Assembly (NCBI RefSeq): GCF_022095675.1 | Contig: NZ_JAHYSG010000144.1 | Location: 1-28,215 of the forward strand | Source of the DNA: Dactylosporangium sp. AC04546 | Lineage (GTDB): Bacteria; Actinomycetota; Actinomycetes; Mycobacteriales; Micromonosporaceae | DNA: 28,215 bases | Reading direction: 5' to 3' | Shown: positions 1 to 7,738 of the stretch, one piece after another | Layout of the letters: each line of letters starts with the position of its first letter | Position numbering within the stretch: position 1 is the stretch's first letter | Notes under the pieces: model-generated | Told to the model about the DNA's origin: nothing | What the model saw: only the letters and a program-made list of their open reading frames with translations | Database searches by the model: none | Made by a program: the position numbers and the translations under genes

Positions 1-37
1 GTGTGGGGTTGTGGGGTGAGGGCGAAGATCGGGGCAG

Positions 38-43
38 TAAGTT
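38..43 (+). promoter_or_regulatory. Leaderless-type -10 box of the M20 peptidase
   Basis: TAAGTT fits the actinobacterial TANNNT -10 consensus. It ends exactly 7 bases before the ATG at 51, so transcription would start at or next to the A of the start codon. No Shine-Dalgarno sequence is present, which agrees with a leaderless mRNA. The same geometry occurs before three other genes here (starts 4807, 21307, 28002). Confidence 0.55.
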
Positions 44-50
44 CGACAGC

Positions 51-1403
51 ATGACTGTGCTCACCGAGGAAGAACTTCGCGCCGCGATCCGGCGGGAGAT
101 GCCCGGCGTGCGGGCCGACCTGGAGCGGCTTGTGCGGATTCCGGGGATTGCCTTTGCTGGGTTTGATCATGGGCAGGTTGAGCGGTCGGCGGAAGCGGTG
201 GCGGAGCTGCTGCGGGGAGCCGGCGTGCCCGACGTGCGGATCGTGCGGAAGGGTGGGCAGCCGGCCGTCATCGGGCGTCGGCCCGCGCCGCCCGGGGCGC
301 CGACGGTGCTGCTGTACGCGCACCATGACGTGCAGCCCATCGGTGACGCCAGCAAGTGGGAGACCGACCCCTTCGAGCCGGTCGAGCGCGATGGGCGGCT
401 GTACGGCCGCGGGGTCGCGGACGACAAAGCCGGGGTCATGGCGCACATCGCGGCGCTGCGGGCGTTCGGCGACGACCTGCCGGTCGGGGTCGTGCTCTTC
501 ATCGAGGGCGAGGAGGAGTACGGCTCGGAGTCGCTCGAGGACCTCCTGCGCGAGTACCGCGACGACATCGCGGCGGACGTCATCGTGATCGCGGACTCCG
601 GCAACTGGGACATCGGCCAGCCGGCGCTGACGACCGGGCTGCGCGGGATCGTCAACGGCTTCGTCGAGGTACGGGTGCTGGAGAAGGCCGTCCACAGTGG
701 AATGTTCGGCGGGGCCGTGCCCGATGCGCTGATCACACTGTCACGGCTGATCGCCTCGTTGCACGACGACAACGGGGACGTGGCCGTCGAAGGGCTGGTG
801 CGGACCGAGTCGGCGCCGCTGGACTACCCCGAGGACCGCTTCCGCGAGGAGGCCGGGATGCTGGAGGGCGTCCGGTTCATCGGCAGCGGGCGGCTCGTCG
901 AGCGGCTCTGGACCCGGCCGTCCATCTCGATCCTCGGCATCGACGCGCCGCCGACCGCGGGCGCGCCGAACGCGCTCATCCCGGCCGCCAAGGCGAAGTT
1001 CAGCATGCGGATCGCGCCCGGGGACACCGCCCAGGCGACCTACGACACGCTCATCGCGCACTTCCGCAAGCACGTGCCCTGGGGTGCGCAGATCAGCGTG
1101 GAGCTGGAGCAGCTCGGCGAGCCGTGCGTGATCGACGCGACCGGGCCGGCGTACGACGCGGCGCGGCAGGCGTTCACGGAGGCGTGGGACGGCGCCGCGC
1201 CGGTCGACATGGGCGTCGGCGGGTCCATCCCGTTCATCGCCACCTTCCAGGAGATGTTCCCGAAGGCGGCCATCCTGGTGACCGGCGTCGAGGACCCGGA
1301 CACCGGCGCGCACGGCCCGAACGAGAGCCTCCACCTCGGCGAGTTCGAGCGGGTCTGCGTCGCCGAGGCGCTCCTCCTCGCGAAGGTGGCGAAGCTCCAG
1401 TAA
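51..1403 (+). CDS. M20 family metallopeptidase (dipeptidase-like)
   Basis: This 450-residue protein is probably a cytoplasmic di-zinc dipeptidase or amidohydrolase of the M20/ArgE/CPG2 family. The first metal motif, YAHHDVQP, lies at about residues 89-96 (HxD at 91-93). A GRGVADDKAG segment follows at about 119-128 with the bridging aspartate. The catalytic-base region, EGEEEYGSES, lies at about 152-161. A dimerisation-domain insert and a C-terminal GxGGSIPF segment with a late metal histidine (GAHGPNESLH) complete the usual family length and order. I chose the ATG at 51 because a leaderless -10 box sits 7 bases before it; an in-frame GTG at 3 would add 16 non-conserved residues. It converges on the response-regulator gene with only 3 bases between the stop codons. 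The actual substrate cannot be read from the sequence. Confidence 0.9.
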   Translation: MTVLTEEELRAAIRREMPGVRADLERLVRIPGIAFAGFDHGQVERSAEAVAELLRGAGVPDVRIVRKGGQPAVIGRRPAPPGAPTVLLYAHHDVQPIGDASKWETDPFEPVERDGRLYGRGVADDKAGVMAHIAALRAFGDDLPVGVVLFIEGEEEYGSESLEDLLREYRDDIAADVIVIADSGNWDIGQPALTTGLRGIVNGFVEVRVLEKAVHSGMFGGAVPDALITLSRLIASLHDDNGDVAVEGLVRTESAPLDYPEDRFREEAGMLEGVRFIGSGRLVERLWTRPSISILGIDAPPTAGAPNALIPAAKAKFSMRIAPGDTAQATYDTLIAHFRKHVPWGAQISVELEQLGEPCVIDATGPAYDAARQAFTEAWDGAAPVDMGVGGSIPFIATFQEMFPKAAILVTGVEDPDTGAHGPNESLHLGEFERVCVAEALLLAKVAKLQ

Positions 1404-1406
1404 AGA

Positions 1407-1859
1407 TCAGCCGCGGGGCGGCAGCTTGACGACGCTCACGAAGAACTCGTCGATCTGCCGCACCACGGCGATGAAGCTGTCGAAGTCCACCGGCTTCGTC
1501 ACGTAGGCGTTCGCGTGCAGCGAGTAGCTGCGCATGATGTCCTCGTCGGCCTGCGAGGTGGTGAGCACGACGACCGGGATGCGGCGCAGGTCCGGGTCCT
1601 CCTTGATCGACTGGAGGACCTCCCGCCCGTCGACGCGCGGCAGGTTGAGGTCGAGCAGGATCAGGTCCGGCCGGGTCGCCTCGGCGTACCGGCCCTCGCG
1701 CCGCAGGTAGGCGAGCGCCTCCTCGCCGTCCTGCACGACGTTGAGCTTGTTGCGGACCTTGTGCTCCTCGAAGGCCTCCTGCGTCATAAGCACGTCGCCC
1801 GGGTCGTCCTCCACCAGGAGCACCTCGATCGGCAGGGACGCTTCCATGGGCGCGGTCAT
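1407..1859 (-). CDS. Single-domain response regulator (Rcp1-like receiver)
   Basis: This 150-residue protein is one CheY-like receiver domain with no output domain. The acidic pocket is at VEDDPGD (about 17-22). The phospho-acceptor Asp70 sits in LLDLNLP, the switch Thr is near 100-101 (VLTTSQ), and the conserved Lys122 is in TKPVDF. The VEDDPGD...[11 protein letters not shown] pattern matches regulators paired with phytochrome-type histidine kinases, which act by protein-protein contact. The ATG overlaps the stop of the histidine kinase by four bases (ATGA), so the two are translationally coupled and are very likely cognate partners. It is the last gene of a three-gene minus-strand operon. 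Its target is unknown; the upstream phosphatase is an obvious candidate. Confidence 0.92.
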   Translation of the reverse strand: MTAPMEASLPIEVLLVEDDPGDVLMTQEAFEEHKVRNKLNVVQDGEEALAYLRREGRYAEATRPDLILLDLNLPRVDGREVLQSIKEDPDLRRIPVVVLTTSQADEDIMRSYSLHANAYVTKPVDFDSFIAVVRQIDEFFVSVVKLPPRG

Positions 1860-3436
1860 GACACAGACTCCTCGATCAGGGGAACGTCGGCAGCGGCCGG
1901 CTCGGGCACCGGAAGCGTGAACCGGAACAGCGTACCTTCGCGGTGCGCCGGGTCGATCCAGATCCGTCCGCCGTGGTATTCGACGATCTTCTTCGCGATG
2001 GCGAGCCCGATGCCCGTCCCGGGGTACGTCTCCTTCGCGTGCAGTCGCTGGAAGATGACGAACACCTTGTCGGCGAACTCGGGCTCGATGCCGATGCCGT
2101 TGTCCTCGACGCTGATCTCGTACTCGTTGTCGACCCGCCGGCAGTCGATCGCGATGCGCGGCGCCCGGTCCGGGTGGCGGAACTTGATCGCGTTGCCGAT
2201 CAGGTTGCCGAAGAGCGCCCCGAGCAGCGGCTCCTCGCCGCGCACGGCCGGCAGGTCGGTGAAGGCGATCTCGGCGCTGGTCGCCTCCCGCTGGGCGTCG
2301 AACTGTGCGGTAGCGTCGACGACCACCTTGTTGAGGTCGACGTCGGTGAACCCGGCGGTCAGCCGGCCGATGCGGGAGAACGCCAGCAGGTCGTTGATGA
2401 GCCGCTGCATGCGCTGCGCCCCGTCGACCGCGAAGCCGATGTACTGGTCGGCCCGCTCGTCGAGTTGCCCGGAGTACCGCCGCTGGAGCAGCTGGCAGAA
2501 ACTCGCCACCTTCCGCAGGGGCTCCTGCAGGTCGTGGCTGGCGACGTAGGCGAACTGCTCGAGGTCCCGGTTCGACCGGGTCAGCTCGGCCGCCTGCTGC
2601 TCGAGCATCCGGTTGGCCTCCTCGACCAGCCGGCGGGCGTCCTGCACGTCGGTGAGCTCGGCGTTGATCCGCCGGCGCATGGTGTCGACGTCGTTCGCGA
2701 GCGCGGCCAGCTCGGGTGGCCCCGTCCCGAGGATCTCGTGGTCGTAGTCGCCGCCGGCGACCCGCCGCACCTCGGCGGCGAGGTCGGTCACCGGGCGGGT
2801 GACCAGCCGCCGGAGCAGCAGCGCCAGCGCCGCGCCGGCCACGACCACCACGACCGCGGCGAAGATGAGCAGGAGGATCAGTGTGCCGCTGGTCGAGCGC
2901 ACCCGCTTGGCGACGTCGTCCCGCCGGACGGTGAGGGCCTGGGACAGCGCGTTGATGCGGTCCGAGGCGGCCATGTACACGGCCCGCGACTGGTCGTTCG
3001 GCGTGGCGCGCTCGGGGTTGGGTCCGCTCGCTCTTGTCTCGGTGATCAGCGGTTCGGTGATTTCGCTGCGGTACCGCTGGGTCGCCGCCGCAACGTCGCG
3101 CACCCCGGTGAGCAGGACGGGCTCGTCGGACAGCAGCCGCTCCGTGTCGGCCAGGATCGCGCGCTCCTGCTCCTGGGCGTCGCGGTACGTGTCGAGATCG
3201 GAGTCCCGGCCGGTCAGGACGAACGTGCGGGTGCTGGTCTGCTGGCGCAGCAGCTGCGAGTACAGCCGCTCGGTGTTGACCAGCGCGGGAGTGAGCCGGT
3301 CCATCACCTTGTTGTTGTCGGTGCGGTTGGCCGTCGCCGTGATCGTCGCGGTCACGGCGATCAGGCCGAGCAGCCCGGCGACGATCGCGCACAGCGCGAT
3401 GATCCGCCGCCAGAGCGACCAGGAGGCTGGGGTCAT
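1856..3436 (-). CDS. Membrane-bound sensor histidine kinase (CHASE3-like sensor, HAMP, HisKA, HATPase)
   Basis: This 526-residue kinase has a first membrane helix at about 12-34. An extracytoplasmic helical segment follows (about 38-180), resembling CHASE3 sensors with the [17 protein letters not shown] pattern. The second membrane helix is at about 184-208, then a HAMP linker (209-262) and a coiled-coil stretch (263-294). The HisKA box is [14 protein letters not shown] with phospho-acceptor His301. The ATPase domain has the N box NLIGNAIKF (411-419), G1 box [10 protein letters not shown] (443-452) and G2 box [12 protein letters not shown] (473-484). The HDLQEPLR and VFVIFQRLH patterns are those of phytochrome-type kinases, although no photosensory domain is present. 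It starts 7 bases after the stop of the receiver-PP2C gene and overlaps the downstream regulator gene by 4 bases. The signal sensed is unknown. Confidence 0.93.
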   Translation of the reverse strand: MTPASWSLWRRIIALCAIVAGLLGLIAVTATITATANRTDNNKVMDRLTPALVNTERLYSQLLRQQTSTRTFVLTGRDSDLDTYRDAQEQERAILADTERLLSDEPVLLTGVRDVAAATQRYRSEITEPLITETRASGPNPERATPNDQSRAVYMAASDRINALSQALTVRRDDVAKRVRSTSGTLILLLIFAAVVVVVAGAALALLLRRLVTRPVTDLAAEVRRVAGGDYDHEILGTGPPELAALANDVDTMRRRINAELTDVQDARRLVEEANRMLEQQAAELTRSNRDLEQFAYVASHDLQEPLRKVASFCQLLQRRYSGQLDERADQYIGFAVDGAQRMQRLINDLLAFSRIGRLTAGFTDVDLNKVVVDATAQFDAQREATSAEIAFTDLPAVRGEEPLLGALFGNLIGNAIKFRHPDRAPRIAIDCRRVDNEYEISVEDNGIGIEPEFADKVFVIFQRLHAKETYPGTGIGLAIAKKIVEYHGGRIWIDPAHREGTLFRFTLPVPEPAAADVPLIEESVS

Positions 3437-3443
3437 GGCATCC

Positions 3444-4658
3444 TCATCGGGTTCGGGGGCTCAGCAGCAGTACCGCGATGTCGTCGGACACCGGCCCGCC
3501 GTTGTGCGCCTCCGCCTGCTGGGCCAGCCAGGCCGGCAGCTCAGGGGCCAGCACACGGGACGGACGCTCCAGCACCCGGCACAGCCCGTCGACGCCGAGC
3601 CGCTCCCCGGCGTCCGCGTCCGGGCCGGCGGCGCCCTCGATCAGGCCGTCGGTGTACAGCAACAGCGACCACCCCGGCGGTCCGAGCGCCACCTCGCTGG
3701 CCGGGCGGTCAAGGCCCGGCATGACGCCCAGCACCAGCCCGGGGTCCACGTCGACCGGCTCGGCCCGGCCGCCGCCGAGCACGATGGGCGGCGGATGGCC
3801 CGCCAGCCGGATCCGCGCGGAGCCGGCGGCGAGGTCGACGGTCGCCACCGCCACCGTCGCGAACAGCTCGTCGGAGCGCCGCTCGCTCACCAGCACCTGC
3901 TCCAGGGACGGCAGGATCTGCTCCTCGGGCACCCCGGCCAGCACGAGCGCCCGCCAGGCGACCCGCAGCGCGACGCCCAGCGGGGCCTCGTCGACCCCGT
4001 GGCCGCACACGTCGCCGATGAGCAGGTGCAGGCGGGCACCCCGGTCGACGCCGATCGCGTCGAAGAAGTCGCCGCCGAGCAGTGCCCGGTCGCGGCCGGG
4101 CCGGTAGATGGAGAACAGGTCGGCGGAGACGCCGTCCATCAGCGGCTTGGGCAGCAGGCCCCACTCCAGCCGGGCCGACTCGGCCTGGCGCAGCTCGGAC
4201 TCGCGCAGCAGGCGCGCGTTCTCGTCGGCGCGCTTGCGCTCGACCGCGTAGCGGACGGCCCGCGACAGCCCGGCCCCGTCGACCGAGCCCTTGACCAGGT
4301 AGTCCTGTGCGCCCTCGGCGACCGCGGCGATGCCGAGGTGCTCGTCCTCCAGGCCGGTGAGCACGCACACCGCGGTACCTTCGGCGGACACCAGCACCTG
4401 CCGCAGGCCGTCGAGGCCGCTCGCGTCGGGCAGCCCGAGATCGAGCAGCACGCACTGCACGCCCGCGAAGCGGGGCCGCGCCTCCCGCATGGTCTGCGCG
4501 ATCTCCACGTCGAACGGCGCGTCCGCCTCCGCGAGCAGCTCGCGCACCAGGAACGCGTCGCCTGGGTCGTCCTCCACGAGCAGCACGCGGATGCGCTCTC
4601 CGGCGAATGGCCCGATCCGCTGTTTGCGCGGGTCCACCGTCGTGCCGACGTCGGCCAT
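3444..4658 (-). CDS. Receiver-PP2C fusion: RsbU/SpoIIE-type serine phosphatase
   Basis: From the ATG at 4658 this is a 404-residue protein. It has an N-terminal receiver domain ([10 protein letters not shown] at about 25-34, phospho-acceptor Asp73 in LLDLGLP, Lys near 123 in DYLVKGS), a short helical linker and a PP2C/SpoIIE phosphatase domain. Metal-binding motifs are GGDFFD (about 195-200), GDVCGHG (215-221) and SDDIAVLLL (392-400). Proteins of this plan dephosphorylate anti-anti-sigma factors in partner-switching cascades that control stress sigma factors, with the receiver setting activity. No STAS antagonist or RsbW-type kinase gene is present in the window. An in-frame GTG at 4703 is an alternative start; it has a good ribosome-binding site, but that site may instead serve an overlapping 14-codon leader peptide (separate entry). 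It is the first gene of the operon with the histidine kinase and single-domain regulator. Confidence 0.9.
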   Translation of the reverse strand: MADVGTTVDPRKQRIGPFAGERIRVLLVEDDPGDAFLVRELLAEADAPFDVEIAQTMREARPRFAGVQCVLLDLGLPDASGLDGLRQVLVSAEGTAVCVLTGLEDEHLGIAAVAEGAQDYLVKGSVDGAGLSRAVRYAVERKRADENARLLRESELRQAESARLEWGLLPKPLMDGVSADLFSIYRPGRDRALLGGDFFDAIGVDRGARLHLLIGDVCGHGVDEAPLGVALRVAWRALVLAGVPEEQILPSLEQVLVSERRSDELFATVAVATVDLAAGSARIRLAGHPPPIVLGGGRAEPVDVDPGLVLGVMPGLDRPASEVALGPPGWSLLLYTDGLIEGAAGPDADAGERLGVDGLCRVLERPSRVLAPELPAWLAQQAEAHNGGPVSDDIAVLLLSPRTR

Positions 4659-4660
4659 GC

Positions 4661-4705
4661 TCACACCCATCCAAGGGGCCCAGGTATTTGTCGCGCCGCA
4701 CACAT
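4661..4705 (-). CDS. Possible 14-codon leader peptide upstream of the PP2C phosphatase
   Basis: The strongest Shine-Dalgarno sequence before the phosphatase gene (AGGAGAGG) is 9 bases from an ATG at 4705. That ATG is not in the phosphatase frame. It opens a 14-codon frame (MCAARQIPGPLGWV) whose TGA stop lies two bases before the phosphatase ATG at 4658. This is the arrangement of translational coupling through a leader peptide. It includes an ATA isoleucine codon, rare in such a GC-rich genome. The alternative reading is that the same ribosome-binding site serves the in-frame GTG at 4703, 11 bases away. Confidence 0.35.
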   Translation of the reverse strand: MCAARQIPGPLGWV

Positions 4706-4793
4706 AGGGACGATCCTCTCCTAGGTGACGGCTCGCTGCACATGTGGGTGCAGTCTCTCAGGCGTGGCCCCTGGCGCGTACCGGCGGGCTGTA

Positions 4794-4799
4794 TAGGCT
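4794..4799 (+). promoter_or_regulatory. Leaderless-type -10 box of the Na+/H+ antiporter
   Basis: TAGGCT matches TANNNT and is followed by exactly 7 bases before the GTG at 4807. No ribosome-binding site precedes that GTG, so a leaderless transcript is the simplest reading. It lies in the 148-base divergent region shared with the phosphatase operon. Confidence 0.5.
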
Positions 4800-4806
4800 T
4801 CGCCCC

Positions 4807-6381
4807 GTGCACGGGCTGGAGAACGTCGTCGGACTCATCGCGGTCGTTGTGGCCACGTCGGTGGTCGCGCGCCGGATCGGCGTGCTTTCCCCGATCCTGC
4901 TGGTCATCGTCGGGATCGGCATCTCGTTCATCCCCGGGGTGCTGGAGATCGAGCTCGAGCCCGAGGTCGTGCTGCTCGGCATCCTGCCGCCGATCCTCTA
5001 TGTCGCCGCGCTCGAGACGTCCGTCCCGGCGTTCAAGTTCAACCTGCGCCCCATCCTGCTGCTGGCCGTCGGCCTGGTCCTGTTCACCGCGGCCGCCGTG
5101 GGGTTCACGCTGAAGATGTTGCTGCCAGGTGTACCCCTGGCGGCGTGCTTCGCGCTGGGAGCGGTGGTCGCGCCGCCCGACGCGGTGGCGGCGACGGCGG
5201 TCGCCCGGCGGATCGGGCTGCCCCGCCGGGTGGTGACGGTGCTGGAGGGCGAGAGCCTCATCAACGACGCGACCGCCCTCGTGACGCTGCGCGTGGCCGT
5301 CGCCGCGGCGGTGGGGCAGGCGGTCGACGCCTGGTCGATCACCGAGCAGGCGGTCGTCGCGGTCGTCGGCGGCGTCGCGATCGGCGTGCTGGGCGGGATC
5401 GTCGTCGGCTTCGTCCACAAGCGGATCACCAACCCGCTCATCGACAACGCCGTGTCGTTGCTCACGCCCTGGGTGGTGTTCCTGCCGGCCGAGTCGATCC
5501 ACGCGTCGGGCGTGGTCGCCGTGGTGGTGACCGGCCTGATGCTCGGCCACCGGATGCCGACGCTCATGTCCGCGGCCTCCCGGCTGCAGATGGACGCTTT
5601 CTGGCGGATGGTGAAGTTCCTCCTGGAAGGTGCGGTCTTCCTCCTCGTCGGGCTGCAGATCCGCACCCTGATCATGGAGGTCGAGCGGTCGTTCTGGTTC
5701 ACCATGGGCGCGCTCGTGGCGGTGGTGGGCGTCGTCATCGTCGCGCGGATCGCCTGGCTGTTCCCCACGACGTACTTCACCCGCCTCATCCCGCGGGTGC
5801 GCCGCCGCGACCCCTCGCCGCCCCTGGCCGCGCCCGCCGTCATCTCCTGGGCCGGCATGCGGGGCGCGGTCACCCTGGCGGCCGCACTCTCGCTGCCGAC
5901 CGAGCTGGCCAACGGCGAGGCCTACCCGCGCGGGCTCTTCGTGCTCCTCGCCTTCGGCGTCATTGTTGCCACTCTTGTACTGCAGGGAGCCACGCTGCCG
6001 ACCGTCGCCCGCTGGCTGAAGGTGCCACCGGACGACGAGAAGGAGGACGCGCTCGCGGAGGCGTCGATCCAGCACGAGGCCTCGCGGGCCGGCAAGCGCC
6101 GGCTGGAGGAGGTGGCGGCAGATGCGCCCGAGGGCGTCGTCGAGCGGCTGCGGCAGGTAGCCCTGAGCCGGTCGAACCTGGCCTGGGAGCGCCTGGGCCG
6201 CTCGGACCGGGAAACGCCGTCCGCCGCGTACGCCCGTCTGCGGCGCGAGATGCTCAACGCGGAGCGGGAGGTGTTCCGGCAGGCCCGCGACAGCGGAAGA
6301 ATCCCGGAGGAGACGCTGCGCCAGGCGCAGCGGGACATGGACCTGGAAGAGTCGTTGCTCGAGCGCGGAGACCATGAATAG
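4807..6381 (+). CDS. CPA1 family Na+/H+ antiporter
   Basis: This 524-residue integral membrane protein should exchange protons for Na+ (or K+) across the cell membrane. It has about twelve hydrophobic segments over roughly residues 5-410. The family signatures are present: GAVVAPPDAVAATAVARR in the ion-binding region and EGESLINDATALV just after it, with the conserved Asp and Glu/Asn-Asp residues. A GMRGAVTLAAALSLP segment follows at about 356-370. The last 110 residues form a charged, helical cytoplasmic tail. I chose the GTG at 4807 because a leaderless -10 box precedes it; the longer in-frame start at 4744 adds a non-conserved segment and would lie upstream of that promoter. The downstream zinc-finger gene follows at once and is probably cotranscribed. 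Confidence 0.9.
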   Translation: MHGLENVVGLIAVVVATSVVARRIGVLSPILLVIVGIGISFIPGVLEIELEPEVVLLGILPPILYVAALETSVPAFKFNLRPILLLAVGLVLFTAAAVGFTLKMLLPGVPLAACFALGAVVAPPDAVAATAVARRIGLPRRVVTVLEGESLINDATALVTLRVAVAAAVGQAVDAWSITEQAVVAVVGGVAIGVLGGIVVGFVHKRITNPLIDNAVSLLTPWVVFLPAESIHASGVVAVVVTGLMLGHRMPTLMSAASRLQMDAFWRMVKFLLEGAVFLLVGLQIRTLIMEVERSFWFTMGALVAVVGVVIVARIAWLFPTTYFTRLIPRVRRRDPSPPLAAPAVISWAGMRGAVTLAAALSLPTELANGEAYPRGLFVLLAFGVIVATLVLQGATLPTVARWLKVPPDDEKEDALAEASIQHEASRAGKRRLEEVAADAPEGVVERLRQVALSRSNLAWERLGRSDRETPSAAYARLRREMLNAEREVFRQARDSGRIPEETLRQAQRDMDLEESLLERGDHE

Positions 6382-6439
6382 TGAGCGGTTCGGAGCGGAG
6401 AGGCCGCTCACCGTTGGGGCAGCGTGGGCGAGCGCTGCC
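6381..6439 (+). repeat. Two consecutive hairpins between the antiporter and zinc-finger genes
   Basis: GTGAGCGG at 6381-6388 pairs perfectly with CCGCTCAC at 6404-6411. GGCAGCG at 6418-6424 pairs with CGCTGCC at 6433-6439. Neither is followed by a T run. They could attenuate transcription or stabilise mRNA between the two genes. They would fall inside the coding sequence if the zinc-finger gene began at the in-frame GTG at 6381. Confidence 0.5.
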
Positions 6440-6458
6440 GGAGCGAAGCGGAGGCGGC

Positions 6459-6719
6459 GTGAGTTGTGAGCACATCTCGGCCTCGGAGAAGGCCGACCCG
6501 CCCGTCGGGCTCGAGGGCTGCCCGGAATGTCTGGCCATGGGCTTCCATGACTGGGTTCACCTGCGGCAATGCCTCGCCTGCGGGCACGTCGGGTGCTGTG
6601 ACTCCTCGCCGCGCCGGCACGCCACGCAGCATTTCCTCACCACGCGTCACCCGGTGATGCAGTCGATTGAGCCGGGCGAGTTCTGGCGCTGGTGTTTTGT
6701 GGACGAAACGGTCGGGTAG
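6459..6719 (+). CDS. Stand-alone UBP-type zinc-finger protein
   Basis: This 86-residue protein is essentially one ZnF-UBP domain. It has CEH at residues 3-5, CPEC at about 21-24, a WxxLRxC segment, CxxCGHVGCCDSS at about 38-50, then HATQH and HP. These Cys/His residues follow the eukaryotic deubiquitinase/HDAC6 zinc-finger order. The eukaryotic fold binds the free ubiquitin C-terminus, but ubiquitin is absent from actinobacteria, so the bacterial ligand is unknown. I chose the GTG at 6459 because GGAGG lies four bases before it and the conserved domain begins there. An in-frame GTG at 6381 would add 26 Arg/Gly-rich residues. It lies 77 bases after the antiporter stop on the same strand, so a role linked to the antiporter is possible but unproven. 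Confidence 0.8.
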   Translation: MSCEHISASEKADPPVGLEGCPECLAMGFHDWVHLRQCLACGHVGCCDSSPRRHATQHFLTTRHPVMQSIEPGEFWRWCFVDETVG

Positions 6720-6897
6720 ACGCCTCCACGCCCCGGGTCCCACCTGCGGGTACGTGTGTTCTCAGCGGCTTCTAAGGAGACGCGGGACACAATCATGCCA
6801 AGGTGGGCATGGCGACGGGTGCAGTCGTGTTGCCATGGTCAACGGGGAATGACTCGGCTGGTGACGGGGTTTGGGGGCACTCCATGGCGAGCTCGGC

Positions 6898-7668
6898 ATG
6901 GTGAACGCGATATTGGATCTTGTGGGCGGGCCCGGCGTGCTCTACGGCGTCGTACTCGTCCTCCTCACTGTTGACGCGTTCATCCCGGTCATCCCCGCTC
7001 AGGCGCTGATGATCGGCGGCGGCATCCTCTCCGCGACCGGCCACGTCCAGCTCATCCTGCTCGTCCTCGCCGGCGCCGCCGGTGTCGTGGCCGGTGACCT
7101 GATGGCGTTCCTCGTCGGCCGGCGTCTCGCCCACCGCGACTCGACCCGGCTCACCAGCCGGCGCAAGCCGCGGGCGATCACGCTGCGGCTGACCGAGGCG
7201 ATGCGCAAGCACATCTTCCTGGCCGTGCTCTTCTGCCGGTTCGTGCCGGCCGGCCGCATGATCACCGCTGTGTACGCCGGCCGCAACGGCGTGTCGACCC
7301 GCCGCTTCGCCACGTACGACGTCATCGCCGCGACCCTCTGGGCGTCGTACGGTGCGCTGCTCGGCCACTTCGGCGGCGAGGCGATCGCCAGCTCGTCGTG
7401 GGTGCCGCTGGCCATCGTCGCCGCCTTCGCCGTGCTCTTCCTTGCCGGTGCCCCGCTCGTGGGCCTGATCAACCGGGCTCGCCGCCGCGCCGCGGTCGGC
7501 CGCGCCCCGGTCGTGCGCACCCGGATCGTCCGCTGCCGCCGGAGTGCCGTCGAGACCCTCGCCGCCGTCGAGCCGCTGGCCGCGATCGAGGTCATGGCCG
7601 CCGCCGAGGCGGTCGCGGCCGCCGAGTCGGTGGTCGTCGAGGTCAACGGCCTGCAGGCCACCGCCTGA
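6898..7668 (+). CDS. DedA family (VTT domain) membrane protein
   Basis: This 256-residue polytopic protein belongs to the DedA/SNARE-associated family. Members act in undecaprenyl-phosphate or phospholipid flipping and in membrane homeostasis. The re-entrant loop region is visible at FIPVIPAQALMIGGGILSA, with the proline and glycine residues typical of the family. The conserved FCRFVPAGRMITAVYAGRNG segment lies in the middle, followed by two further membrane segments. The C-terminal ~50 residues are Arg-rich and then Ala/Val/Glu-rich, with repeated AVE/AAE steps and no obvious domain. The ATG at 6898 has only a weak ribosome-binding site; a TTG at 6871 is an in-frame alternative. A strong terminator follows the stop codon. 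The 178-base gap before it shows no convincing gene. Confidence 0.85.
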   Translation: MVNAILDLVGGPGVLYGVVLVLLTVDAFIPVIPAQALMIGGGILSATGHVQLILLVLAGAAGVVAGDLMAFLVGRRLAHRDSTRLTSRRKPRAITLRLTEAMRKHIFLAVLFCRFVPAGRMITAVYAGRNGVSTRRFATYDVIAATLWASYGALLGHFGGEAIASSSWVPLAIVAAFAVLFLAGAPLVGLINRARRRAAVGRAPVVRTRIVRCRRSAVETLAAVEPLAAIEVMAAAEAVAAAESVVVEVNGLQATA

Positions 7669-7684
7669 TTTCACCGCTCACAGC

Positions 7685-7719
7685 CAGGGGCGCAACCCGG
7701 AGGCCGGGTCGCGCCCCTG
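7685..7719. terminator. Bidirectional terminator hairpin between DedA and the beta-helix gene
   Basis: A 16-base arm at 7685-7700 and its partner at 7704-7719 pair at 15 of 16 positions around a three-base loop. The flanking genes converge here. No strong T run follows, as is usual for actinobacterial terminators. Confidence 0.8.
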
Positions 7720-7738
7720 ACTGATGGTCCCGCGAAGA

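Noticed and set aside
356..1429. Long Arg/Gly/Ala-rich frames overlapping the M20 gene, and similar long frames opposite most genes
   Set aside because: They are out-of-frame shadows of genes with clear family motifs. Their composition is that of shifted high-GC codons.
4744..4806. Upstream in-frame start of the Na+/H+ antiporter
   Set aside because: The extra 21 residues are not membrane-like or conserved, and the -10 box at 4794-4799 lies inside them.
6795..6974. Small frame (about 59 codons) with AAGGAG upstream, running into the DedA gene
   Set aside because: It overlaps the start of DedA, has Arg/Cys-rich content typical of a shifted frame in GC-rich DNA, and shows no recognisable feature.
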